Positions 11,481 to 22,000 of a DNA stretch of 64,000 nucleotides are shown piece after piece. A model generated the notes under the pieces. That model was not told the origin of the DNA and ran no database searches. It worked only from the letters and a program-made list of their open reading frames with translations. Origin of the DNA: Nephrocerus scutellatus. Its lineage: Eukaryota; Arthropoda; Insecta; Diptera; Pipunculidae. A program made the position numbers and the translations under genes. The stretch spans positions 20,261,462 through 20,325,461 of the forward strand of contig OX352763.1 in the NCBI GenBank assembly GCA_947095585.1. Direction: 5' to 3'. Positions within the stretch are counted from its first letter, which is position 1, and every line of letters starts with the position of its first letter.

Positions 11481-13245
11481 TTTATATTACATACGGGTTT
11501 TTCTCGTCTAATTAATCATCATATGAATTAAGTTATATCAACGATTCCTAAACCATATTGTTACGAAACCCACCATTCAGATCTAAGAATGAACATTTTA
11601 CACAACCAAACTAATATTTAAAAGAATTATAGAAATATTCTATCCTCCCGAAAGGTGCAAACTTTCGTTTAACATACTGTGTGGACTGGAATGGTTCACG
11701 TAAGGCTAAGGGCACGCACTGAGCGACGAGTGGTCTTTTACAGAGCATCATCGCTTGAGCGATTTGTTGTGAAAATCCCAATTGTCATCAGCTGTTTGTC
11801 GTAGTTTTTTTTTTTTTTTGAAAGTCGTGTTCATATTTATAGATTTACTAGTTGTTCAGGGGCGCTTGGCTTCCCGCATGTGCATGGATATCTTACCTTT
11901 TCCCTCTCCTTAATTTCCGAACGCCCACGCTGTTCTAAGCATTATAGATTAATTAATTAAAAACTATCCTGAACAATTACAAATTATTCCCACTTCATTC
12001 CGGTGCTTATCTGTAATGTTTTTATTTTTATAATCTTTACAGTTGTCCTGCCATAAAACCGGGCGGCTTTGGACAGCTGAAATCAAGCACTCAGGGCTTA
12101 TTTTTGCCATCTTCCTATCCAACGGACCTTCATGGTCTAAGTGAGTCGGTTTTGACTGACGGCCACTTCAACCTTAATGCAATTCCTAGCCAAAACATGT
12201 AGGCTATAAGTTCATTAAAAACTCAAATTCAAATTTTCAAACATTTGGCAATAATACTTACCTAGGTAGATACAAACGATAAAAACGGTGAAGTGTGCTT
12301 TTTAATAAAAAAAAGTTTTGTATAAAAGCTACAATTTCGACTGAACAACAAACACTTGTAACATATATGTATTTAGATCTAGTTGCAAGCAATTGCAATC
12401 CTTGAATACTGTGTAATTAAAATGCACTCATGTTACATGCGTCGAAATGCATGACAATGCAATGCAACATTCAATAGATCATAAATATATACACAAATTA
12501 ATATTACATTTTAATAACCAAAATACAAAGCAATCACAGAGTTTATGTGAGCACATTGAGTTCCTTTCTAATGCTCTGCACTTTGGTACTTGACAATCTA
12601 TACAAAATATCCTGGAGTGCTGCGCGAGTGCAATTTAATTAGACAATTTGCTTGGATTTACGAGTATCTGGATTTGTTAATAATTACACTCAATTTGGTC
12701 AATTAAAGTCGAATATGTCCAGTTGAACCTCCTCGGCTTTGGTTTTATTTGTGTATTTTGTACCTGCTGGTAGGTCATTATGAATTTTCAAAAAAAAAAA
12801 AAAATATTTATTGCACAGCCGGTAATTGTGCTGGTGATGGTCAAAGCCGGGTTGGAAATTCACATCACTTCAACTTCTCAATTCACAAAGAACTGGGCGT
12901 AGCTATGTTGTTGTGTATTTTGTTTCTTTATTTGAAGTGCATCAATTATTTCACCGAAATCAGATGCACAAAACCAAAACAAACCTCAGGGCATTCTGGT
13001 GGCCTCTGATGTTTACCAGCAAATTGCTTCCGAATTGGTTCAAAAGAATTGAATAGATGTATTGAATAATATTCATGTTATCAATGAAAATGTTAACAAG
13101 AAAATGAATGTAACTGGTTGTTGTGTTATAGAGTGCATGTAAATGTGAATGTTAATTAGAAAGCACATTTTTGCGAACTAAATCCTTTATAATAATAATA
13201 ATAGATGCCGTCTGATCCATTACCCGTATAATGTAATAAGGAAAA
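11481..13245. other. AT-rich non-coding stretch
   Basis: Mostly unique AT-rich DNA with a poly-T at 11805. A piece at 11860-11945 resembles the 3' region of the Jockey-like copy at 35650-35720 (GTGCAT, TTTTCCTCTCC, AATTT, ACGCCCA, GCATTATA in the same order) and may be a small LINE 3' end. A frame at 12749-13009 has scattered Cys/His but no convincing zinc-finger spacing. Confidence 0.45.
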
Positions 13246-13249
13246 TCTT

Positions 13250-13470
13250 GCTTAAAAAATTGGCTGTTAATTGAAACTACAAAAGAACTAATGGACTAAC
13301 AGTCGCGGTTCATAGTATTAATGAACTGATAAACAAGTCCAACTATTTGGTTCTAAAACTGTGGTGCTTAAAAAATTTGCTGTTCATTGAAACCACAAAA
13401 GAACTCATGGACTAATAGTCGCTGTTCATAGTATTAATGAACTGATAAATAAATCCAACTAATGAAGCTC
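13250..13470. repeat. Two-copy tandem duplication, 116-bp period
   Basis: GCTTAAAAAATTGGCTGTT at 13250 recurs at 13366 as GCTTAAAAAATTTGCTGTT. Both are followed by the same GAAAC, CACAAAAGAACT, ATGGACTAA, AGTCGC, TTCATAGTATTAATGAACTG blocks. A handful of substitutions separate the copies. Non-coding. Confidence 0.85.
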
Positions 13471-13499
13471 TAATTGCAGAATTTAAAACTTTATCCTTT

Positions 13500-13590
13500 T
13501 GATCATCATCTTTTTTTTTAACTGTGGTGTGGTAAAAATATCTCTCCACCAATGTTGAAAACGAGCTGATGTCATTCCGAAAATGCTTAT
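13500..13590 (-). mobile_element. RTE 3' tail fragment
   Basis: Reverse complement aligns block by block with the RTE tail at 28460-28556: ATGACATC, GCTC, GGTGGAGAG, then an A-rich run and GATGATGATC. Only about 80 bp of strongly diverged 3' end remain. Confidence 0.6.
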
Positions 13591-13639
13591 TTTGTTCCAA
13601 CTAAACTAATCGCAACACATTCTTTGTTAAAGTTTCTAA

Positions 13640-14720
13640 ACTCGCTTAAACTGCACCCAGCTGCTAATCAGGACGCCTTCTAAGCCAACTCCGATATGCT
13701 CAGTTATGCTATGCTAAGGGCTTTCGGACAACTAGAAGAGCGAATCCCGACCTGATATGGAACCGGTAAAGTTTTTCACGCGCGGCTCTAAGCTAGACGG
13801 CAGAGTAGAAGAAACAGTCTTCTGTGATAAAGAGAAAGTAAAGACATCTGTCCGCCTCCCTGATCACTGCAGCGTTTACCAGGCTGAAGTAACAGCGGTT
13901 GAGGAGGTCATAAATTGGTTAAAGCACAGTGTATACTTTTTAAGAAGATTATAATTTATGTGGGCAGTATAATAATAATATTCCGCGCGACACACCCAAT
14001 CCTACCTTTGGTGTTACTGGAATTCGAACAACTAACCTCCTGCTCAGAAGCCATGCTCTTATCCACTGAGCCACGGTGAAGTATAGCGAGTACAAAATCG
14101 TTGTAATCAGTCTCACTGACATCAAAAATGGCCTTGAGCTGTCATTCCAGTATAACCAGTTCAACATAAGGATTATTTGGGTTTCGGGCCATTCAAATGT
14201 AGAAAGGAACTTCAGGGTGAACGAAATAGCAAGACGCGGTACGACTCCCCTGCTGCTACTGAAAAGGGAAGATGTTGTGAAGACTTTTGCAACACTTAAG
14301 CTTGTGCTTCACAAACGAAAAGTGGAGAAACACCGACGCTTGTAATACAACTAAGACAAGTTCGGCTAAAGCCTGACTTGCAGTGCTCATCTGCGCTAGT
14401 TTTCCTACAATCGTGAACTAAAAATGGTTTTGGGAAAACTGACAGGAGACTGACTTATTGGGAAGCAGAAGATGCTTGGAAGGGGAGAAAATAGAACATT
14501 TTCTTTGCTACTGTCAGGCATTAGTGTACAGAAGGCACAAAGGTTGCTCAAGCTCTCAGACTCGAAAACGGCAAAGCGCGTGGCATACTTCGATTCATTA
14601 GAAGCTCGGAATGGGTTGCTTAAACAAAAAAGGGAATGGTGTAATATACTGAGGTACCACTAATAAACGCTAATGGTCTAAGTGAGCATTCGCTGCCAGG
14701 TCAACCTAACCTAACCCAAG
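13640..14720 (+). mobile_element. LOA-like LINE RNase H and C-terminus, split by a SINE
   Basis: The first part (13757-13954) reads 'FTRGSKLDGRVEE' (first RNase H Asp changed to Arg) and 'CSVYQAEVTAVEEVINWLK'. After a 108-bp SINE the RNase H continues with 'LTDIKNGLELS', 'NIRIIWVSGHSNVE', 'VNEIARRGTTPLLL', 'FATLKLVLHKR'. A decayed C-terminus with 'AKRVAYFDSLEA' follows to about 14660. The 3' end is marked by CAACCTAACCTAACC near 14703, a typical end for this LINE group. It belongs with the copies at 23640-25420 and 39845-41820. Inactive. Confidence 0.75.
13972..14079 (-). mobile_element. tRNA-derived SINE, short 108-bp copy
   Basis: On the minus strand it starts TCACCGTGGCTCAGTGGATA, contains the A-box TGGCTCAGTGG and a B-box TGTTCGAATTCC, and ends GTCGCGCGGAATATTATTAT. 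The whole middle body of the family is missing. AGTATA flanks it on both sides (13966-13971 and 14080-14085), a likely target-site duplication. It interrupts the RNase H frame of a LOA-like LINE, so it inserted later. Confidence 0.8.
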
Positions 14721-16885
14721 GTGATTCCCTTACATAACTCCACTTGTGATACGGTTATACTGCGAAAGTTCAATGGGATATGTAAGGCTGCATGACTACT
14801 TCAAAGACATGGGGACTTGAAAATTAGTTTTTCTTTCTAGTCAATATTCATAGCTATTTGTTAGAATTTTAAAGGTTTTTAAATTTATATCGCACGTTAA
14901 AGAAAGAAAAAATGCCAAGTGAATGTCCAAAACCTACCACTTACATGACTGCCCTCAATTCTTAAAAGAGCTACTGGAATTTTCGCCATAAATAAGTCAA
15001 ACAATTTGGCTAATTAAGAAGCGTATACACACTTCTGGGATAAGTTACGACTTTTAAATGAAACATAATGGCTACTATAGCATTTTAGCTGTTTCAGCCT
15101 CCAGGGCGGTATTTGCATTGCCATTTCTCTGGGGGGCGAAAAAAACATCCAGAGAATTGCGCCAAAAGTAAACTTTCAAAAAATTTTCTGCCAGTAATAA
15201 TAATAAACCATACACAGCTGGCCACATTCCCTACAAAAATATGCACAAGCACTGCATAAACTACGACAGGAATCAATTTCCACCGCAAAGGAAAAATTAC
15301 CAATAATTACAGAGCATTAATTTAGCTTTCACGTTCGAGAGTGGCCATAGTCAGAGTGGTCAAAGGTAAAATGCTCCCATGAACAGGATCGGCGGCTGCG
15401 TGCAATAAATTCTTATTTATGAAAATTATGTCCTCGTGTGTAATTATGAAATGCCCCCCTTAACACAGAAGGAGGACCATCGGAAGGTACTATATTTGCT
15501 GCACCAGAAACAAATGCTAAATGGTAGGTGATGCAGAGAAGGCGTTGCGCATGCGCATGCGCATAAATGGATAATTGCAGGTCATGTCTAGCGAAACATG
15601 AAGCCAAATTTTTTGAAATTTATGCAAATTTTGTACCAATTTTCTTATTGTGCAGGTTTGTTGGACTAACATGACATGATCGTGTCTACAAGGACACGAT
15701 GATCGCGACAGACCCTAAGTATGTTATATATTTTGGCATCAAGGGATAAAGAATGCAGCACCACGTAGTAGCAAAACTTAAAGCTGACTAATAGCTTGTG
15801 ACTCTCTGGAACATCGAAACAATGTTTTTGACGTTCAACCGTTTTATCGCAACCTTTAGTAGCGCTTCTCAACTGAAATATCCAGTTGCGTTTCGCCTCT
15901 TAGGTAGCATATCAAATGCATATAAGTATACCCTCAATAGCCTACCTTTCGATATACTGTAGAGATTCATTTTTTATATAGGTTTTCCAAGTAATTCTGT
16001 GGATATTGCAAACGAGGATTTGCAAACTACTCGGGAGCTTGAGTACGTTTCTCAGGTGACATGCAGTCGGACCAAAACAACTACTTCTAGACTTTGACTA
16101 GGATATGTTAGGTTAAGGTCAGTGAAACCGAACCACTTAGAACAGCAATGTTCCAATATTGTGATACAACGCGAATCATCTACTCGTTGAACCAATTAGA
16201 ACTTTGTATGAAGCTTAGGAGACTGCTAATATCAGTGTTGATAAGATCATTAGTGTCGGGTAAGTCACCGAGAAAAAGCACAGCAGATTAGAGTTAGATC
16301 GCCGTAACTTATATTGCTTCAGATTCAGATTCATCGTCAGATTCAAGATTATCGCAAAAAAAAAATCTCTCGTTTCGCTCTGTATCTAAAACATCCAATG
16401 TACGCAGTTTATTGACTCCGAAGATCCCATGCTTCAATTTGTCGGTATTGGTTTCAATAAATCAGATTTTTAATTGCTGAAGCAGTATAATAGACCGTAA
16501 ACAAACAATAGTAGAGTGGTAGTCGATCCACCTATACAGAGTAGCTGATAACTCTGAAGTTATAAGGTTAAGCCCTGTTAAGCCCATTAGTGATTGTTTT
16601 CGTTAGCGTTTTTTTATTATAAGATTGGTTTACCCACGTAAATCTACTGTTCCATATTCCATGTAGATTAAAAGAATCTCAATGCTAAACTCGCACAATG
16701 AAAATTCTACCAAAGATTCTGCGGTAAGACACAATATACGTGCTGTTGTACATACTGCAAAGAGGGTAATGACATCACTAGTCTCAAAGGCATCTTTGAA
16801 TAAAGAGAAAAGCACTTTCATGAGTTGTTAAATGGTCAGCTAACTAAGGTATTAGAGACACAACTATTGACCGTTAAATACACTC
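14721..16885. other. Non-coding stretch
   Basis: No element motif or gene found. Contains an 18-bp perfect palindrome (15546-15563) and AT-rich DNA. Frames such as 15094-15303 and 15666-15872 on the minus strand lack known domains. Confidence 0.45.
15546..15563. repeat. Perfect alternating purine-pyrimidine palindrome
   Basis: TGCGCATGCGCATGCGCA is its own reverse complement and alternates purine and pyrimidine throughout, a composition that can adopt Z-DNA or a cruciform. Confidence 0.8.
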
Positions 16886-17020
16886 TGATGACGCCGCCAA
16901 GTGTAGACGAAATAAGCAGAGCGAAAAATTCGCTCAAAACGGCTAGACCTCGTGATTAGATTGCACTCCAGAGGAGATAATTAAAACTGGAGGGTTAGAG
17001 TATGAGATGAAGAAACGATG
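16886..17020 (+). mobile_element. RTE RT N-terminal fragment
   Basis: Plus strand: 'VDEISRAKNSLKTARPRD' then 'PEEIIKTGGLEYEM' across a frameshift. This matches the conserved 'DEI..AI..LKN.KA.G.DGL.AELLK.GG' region just before the RT domain in RTE elements. It meets an oppositely oriented RTE piece at about 17020. Confidence 0.55.
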
Positions 17021-17330
17021 CTAGAAGACTGATCCTGCCTCTGGAGCGTAGTAAGCTTAATTCAATTAACGATGTCAATGTCGCGGTAACCCTCATAGAT
17101 AGCATCATTATAGACTCTTCTTCCTCACATACGGTGCCTACAAATATCCCTAAGACTATCGTCTCGAAAACAGCCTTTTGCTAGCCACCCAAGGCTCGGT
17201 TCCATATGTGAGTACTGGTATGACCATTGATTTATACAGCAGAACGTTGGATGTTATGGTTAAATTCCGAAATTCAACGAGTCTTGACTGACGAAAGGCG
17301 GATTTGTCTCCGGGCGCTCCGCTACCCGCA
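17021..17330 (-). mobile_element. RTE C-terminal tail fragment
   Basis: Reverse complement carries the RTE C-terminal order: a GTACTCACATATGG (LILPVLTYG-like) run, a 'gcccgaga' decayed FERKVLRR run, CACCGTATGTGAGGAAGA (PVCEEG), ATGATGCTATCTATGAG and CGCGACATTGACATCG (YRDVDIV). It aligns with 6290-6500 and 28130-28330. Stops in all frames. Confidence 0.65.
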
Positions 17331-17369
17331 AACATGAATCCCCGCCTTCCTTTTACCAGCGCGGAGTGG

Positions 17370-17715
17370 TAGATGTACTATTGCCTAGATCGTTCCCCTA
17401 CCTTCCAATAATTTACATTGAAAATTTCATAGAAATAGATTTGTAAATGTATCTGATGCTTTCTTGATAAAGTGTTGGTGGAGATGTACTATAGCCTATT
17501 ACCTGCCAATAATTTTCATAAAAATTGTTTTTTAAATGTGCCTGATGGTAAAATTTTAAATTTACTCCCCCTACCCTATTACCAAAGAGAGCAACCCTCT
17601 CTTGTATACTATAGCCTATTGCCTTCCCCATCTCCAAATAATATACATTGGAAATTTCCATAAAAATCGGTTGGTACATTCCATAAATAACAACGGAACA
17701 CAATTTCTATTTTAT
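17370..17715. repeat. Degenerate tandem repeat, about three units
   Basis: Three units share ATGTACTATAGCCTATT, CCAATAAT, TACATT, AAATTTCAT and AAAAAT. They begin near 17370, 17484 and 17605. Unit length varies from 75 to 120 bp. Open frames on both strands are products of this repeat. Confidence 0.65.
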
Positions 17716-20244
17716 TAATATAGAAGAGAAGATAGACGAAACGAAAATAATGTAAAGATACAGATTCTATTTATGAATTAAAATTGTTCATTTGTTAATA
17801 AAGGCTGCACTGTTGGTCAAGTGATCAAAGTGTTCTTAATTTACTGTGATGTGTACGTTGCTTCAAACATTTTCCGTGTCGCTTTGTCGGCAAAAAATGC
17901 AGAGCAGCATTGTCAACAATTAGTTCTCTTTAAGTTTTAAAGATCCTACGAAAAAACTTGTGTGACGAACTGATGCCAAAGGCAGAGATTACGATGCACA
18001 GTGAAGGAAAAAACACCAGCCAGACATAATTTAATTAAGTCTTTTACGATTTTACGATGCCGCGTGTTCAATTTTAATTAAAAAAACAAATAAACAAACC
18101 TCTCTCTCAGAGCTCGCCGAGGATGCTTCCGAAACAACCTGCAGTGGCGGAAATTGGTACAAAAAGTGCCACCCAAATACTACTCGCCACAAACGGCCAA
18201 AGTACAAATAGCTCTGCTCCGCGGGATCTCAAAAGGAGATAATAAGAAAAACCATATTTATGAACTTATTACCCGCGTCGTCGATCAACGACACTCGGGC
18301 GGGCTGATACACATCGACTATGCGGACAAATAGAAAAAGACCAGGAGTCAGAGTCACACGACAACGATAACCGGGTTATATCTTTTGTGCCCGACAAACA
18401 AAGCCGCATTGCTTGCACAACCACACCGACAAGCGACACCTGAAATTCAGCGGTGAAAATAAATAAAAGTGTCACTTGTTGATCGCGCAGTGCTGGATCT
18501 TTTGAAAATATTTGGTTGGGATGTGAAAGGTAAGGATACCTCGATTTTATTCTGTCGAATGCTTAATGGTTTGGATGACTTTATTTTCGTGATAATGTCA
18601 AATTCCGGGTGGTCCGCGTAGTGGTATGGTTGGGTTCAATTTTTCTCATTACTCAGTAGAGTGGGCAGGTGATATCTAGGTATCTACTTGCAACAAGATC
18701 GCGTAGAGATACAATAGAAACTTGAAGAATAACGAGACTGCAGGACTTTGCTTTATTGTGCATTGGGATACAATCGCATAAAAGACGGAGGATAAATTGT
18801 TTTCTCGACATCAGAGAGAGCAGCTCTTTGGAGTCATTGCGAAAGTTCATAGATAAATTAATGATTTCTCCACGAGTGGTATATAGTAAGAAACTATGCG
18901 ACTTTAAAAACTGATAATGTTGAAATTTACAATTATAAGTGTCCTCTAGCAAGTCTTGTAGAAAGGTTTAAAAAAGTAAGAAATGTTATGCCTGCATTTT
19001 CACCAGTGTTGCAATTGTAGAAGAAGCCGAAAGGACACTTTCTCTTTTAAAACGGTAATGCGATCATCTTAAATCTTGTGTCTCCCGCTCAAGGATGCAT
19101 GATGTTAAGCAATGCTCTACCGTTACACATCTTTAAGTCAGGAAGTCAGGGAGAAAACAGTTTTCTTCTTAAAAAGCAGTAAATATGCGCAGCAATGCAA
19201 ACAAATTATCACCAGCAACAACAAAATCAACAACAACGGCAGTGTCTTGCCGCACGGAAGAAGAATTGAAAACGAGATAAATTTCCCTGTTGTCGTAAAC
19301 AGGCAACTTTAAGGCAAATGGGAAGTCCTGCTAACCAGAGTATACACACTAAACACTATCTCCTTGGATGCTTGCAACGACGAATACAACGAAGACGGCG
19401 CTGTAGTGTCTCGTATCTCGTGCCATTCAATGGAACTCAACAGGATGTCCTTCTGTGATATGCTTTGGCTGTTTCTGTGGACACCGTTCAGAGACGACGC
19501 CCCCTTTTCGACTTGGTTTTCTTTATTGCGACTACTTATTCTTCTCTAATCTTATCGCATTTATGGTTACAAAACAGTCCTGGTTTAGTTATGCCTTAGA
19601 GATAGTCCTACATTGCTGTGTGCATAGTCTGTCTGGCTAGCTGGTATATGGTATTGTGGAGATATCATTAAGTCCTTTGGCGTTCGCCAGAAAACCGTTT
19701 TGTTACCATCATTTACGCAGAAAAATGAATTTCTCTGCTGAAAGATTGCAGCTCCTGGACAAATGGTAGTGGTGCCAACACTTAAGAGCGTAAAGATCTT
19801 AAAAACATTGTTACACAAATTGTTCGATTAATACTCTACTGCCACCAACACCGCTTCCTTTAAGCAGGCTCCACAAAAAGTCTTTGTAAATTATAGAAAC
19901 TTAAACAAACCACTGATTCACACACACATACGTTTGACTTCTTTTATTATTTTTTGGCATTTTATGTTATGACCGTTTGTAGACGGACTTTGGCTGTAAA
20001 TCTTTTTGGTATTTCCACATAAATTACTTCGTTAAAACTTTGAATTTGTGAAGAGTCCTCGTCTCTATAATTTGTCGTAATCTGACGAACAAATTAAAGA
20101 AATGATGGAATTAATGGATATTGGCATACAATTAAGGAAGATGGAGGAGACGGTTGATTCGATAGCGTCATTGATATTACCAAGCCAAATTTTGAAATAA
20201 ACAAAAAGCTACGTTGTACTGCAAATATTTGAGTCAGTAATAAT
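17716..20244. other. Non-coding stretch with one short peptide-like run
   Basis: No element or gene is recognised. At 20088-20201 a plus-strand frame gives a 37-residue, charged, helix-prone run ('EEMMELMDIGIQLRK'-like, ending 'SLILPSQILK' then stop), directly preceded by a stop codon. It may be a scrap of a transposon ORF or a chance frame. GC-richer DNA lies at 18270-18470. Confidence 0.4.
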
Positions 20245-20257
20245 TGCTTCACCAACA

Positions 20258-20513
20258 TCATCATGTTTGACTCTACAAACGGATTTTCATGTTATCAACA
20301 TCGCGGTAACGCTTGTAGATCTCATAACTATAGAGTAGCCCTCCAGTTATACGGGGCCAATAATTCTCAGAGTGTTGTTTTGCTAAGCATCCATATCTAT
20401 CTAAGTATTGGTATTTCTTATAGATCAGCATAAGTCTTAATATAAGTGGAAACACGATACTGTAAGCTACAACATTTTTATCGACTCTGACTGGACCACC
20501 ATAGCTACAGCCT
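20258..20513 (-). mobile_element. RTE 3' end fragment, internally deleted
   Basis: The low-coordinate end shows CATCATGTTTGACTCTACAA, the reverse complement of the RTE 3' terminus (TTGTAGAGTCAAA..GATGATG). It jumps to the YRDVD region ('YKRYRDVDNMKI') and then to decayed PVCEEG/FERKVLRR codons. ACCAACA at 20251-20257 and again at 20514-20520 is a possible target-site duplication. Non-functional. Confidence 0.65.
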
Positions 20514-20544
20514 ACCAACAATTAGAACCATTTCAGAAATGCGA

Positions 20545-20705
20545 ATTGCGATGCTTTTTTTTTGATAGTTATTACTCTCGGACATTTGTCAGATATTCGC
20601 GAGATGTTGGACCGTGAGCGTGGATTGGAATTCTTCCGTGATTTGGACTTTGAACCTCCCGCTCAGTAGTCCTATTCACTAAGCAAATGAGCCACATTGA
20701 CCACT
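20545..20705 (-). mobile_element. tRNA-derived SINE, diverged copy
   Basis: Reverse complement begins GTCAATGTGGCTCATTTGCT (A-box region), then CTACTGAGCGGGAGGTTCAA (decayed B-box), then CATCTCGCGAATATCTGACA and GTCCGAGAGTAATAACTATC, the conserved SINE body. The 3' tail is lost in an A-rich run. It lies between two minus-strand RTE pieces. Confidence 0.65.
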
Positions 20706-20739
20706 ACACGTTTAAGCTATTTGTTTTATCGGACATCAT

Positions 20740-21765
20740 CATCTGGTCTACGCCATCATTCCAGCGTAGGCTTGGCCGGCCTCGCTGTCATGTTCCATAA
20801 ATCCTACAGCAAAGGACTTTCCGAGCAGGATTCTCTTCGCTATTGCGAGTTAGGTGTCCTGCCACCGGAACCTACCGAGCTTAATTCTCTTTCTTTCTTC
20901 GTCGATGTCATCATTATAGAGTCTCCGGAGTCATCCTTCCTCACATACGGGCCCAACAATTCTCCATAAGACTTTTCTTTCGAACCAGCAGCTTGGATAT
21001 TATGGTTAAACTCTAGACATTTCTCCAGCAACTGCCTAATGGTGTAAATCTGATCAGTTGTTGATTTGTCTGTGATGAAGCCAAACTGGTATAGACCAAT
21101 GATTACTTTAGCGTATGGGGCTATCCTGTCTCGAAGGATAGAGGAGAAAATCGTATATACGGTACTCAACAACGTTATACCACGATAATTGCTGCATTTT
21201 CGATATCTCCCTTCTTATGTATGGGGCACAGGATGCCTTTTTGCCAGTCTTCTGGTATAGCTTCTTCCTCCCATACTTGCACTGTTATTTCATGAAGTGC
21301 TTGGTGTAATTTGGGGCTTCATATTTTTATCAGTTCTGCTGGGATCCCATCCGGGGGCCCTATTATTTTTGAGCCGATTTATCGCTCTGCTAACATCGTC
21401 TATGCTTGGTGGCGGCAGCAAAGTATGATCTTCGCTCATTGGTGGAGCTCCAATTCCTCAGTTAACTGGCCATTTAGCAACTCATGATAGTGCTCTTCCC
21501 ATCGCTCTAAGATGCCGTTGAGATCGTCGATCAGATTACCCTCTTTGTCCTTGCAGTATGTGCAACGAGGTGTATATTGCATCATACCGCGGACTCTTTG
21601 GTAGAACTTCCGCGCCTGATGCGGTCCTTGCTCTCTGAACTGTTCTTGTTCACGGACGAGATTCTTCTCCCAGGCTGCTTTCTTTCACCGGTGAAATGTT
21701 TTTTCAGATCTTCTGATCTCTTTATGTTCATCTTCGCATGCCCGCGCTCTCATGTTTCATGACTC
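20740..21765 (-). mobile_element. RTE-type LINE, RT and tail with internal deletion
   Basis: Minus strand from 21765: 'REQGPHQARKFYQRVRG'-type linker, a pre-RT acidic region, an LxPDGIP-like run (21355), the CxNYRGITLLSTVY region, then 'TIFSSILRDRIAPYAKVIIG', 'YQFGFITDKSTTDQIYTIRQ' and 'LLEKCLEF'. Here the frame jumps directly to the C-terminal tail ('KEKSYGELLGPYVRKDDSGD'), so the catalytic palm is deleted. The low end runs through 'SQ..DPARKVLCCRIYGT'-like codons to CATCATCATC at 20736. It is close to the 6195-7480 copy in its surviving blocks. Confidence 0.8.
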
Positions 21766-21771
21766 ATGACT

Positions 21772-22000
21772 TTTTGAGGTCCTTTTTAACCACACGACCT
21801 AGAGAGCTCAAATTTTGTGAGTGTCTAAGCCCAAAAGTTATATTCCGAGTATGACGCGTTCAGGGCGTGTATTGCATTGAAAATTTTTTCGACTTCTTTG
21901 AGGTTCTTTTTAACCATTTTCTACATGACCTAGAGGGCTTAAATTTTGTGAACGGCTCAACGTCAGGGCCCATTTTGATATGTGGAAGAAAAAATTCTTT
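21772..22000. repeat. Two-copy repeat, about 124-bp spacing
   Basis: TTTGAGGTCCTTTTTAACCA at 21773 recurs as TTTGAGGTTCTTTTTAACCA near 21897. Both are followed by GACCTAGAG, GCT, AAATTTTGTGA. The 119-codon plus-strand frame at 21867-22226 spans part of this repeat and has no domain I recognise. Confidence 0.65.

Noticed and set aside
12749..13009. Possible THAP-like zinc finger
   Set aside because: Cys and His are present, but the C2CH spacing and the following conserved residues are not, and the frame starts in a poly-A run.
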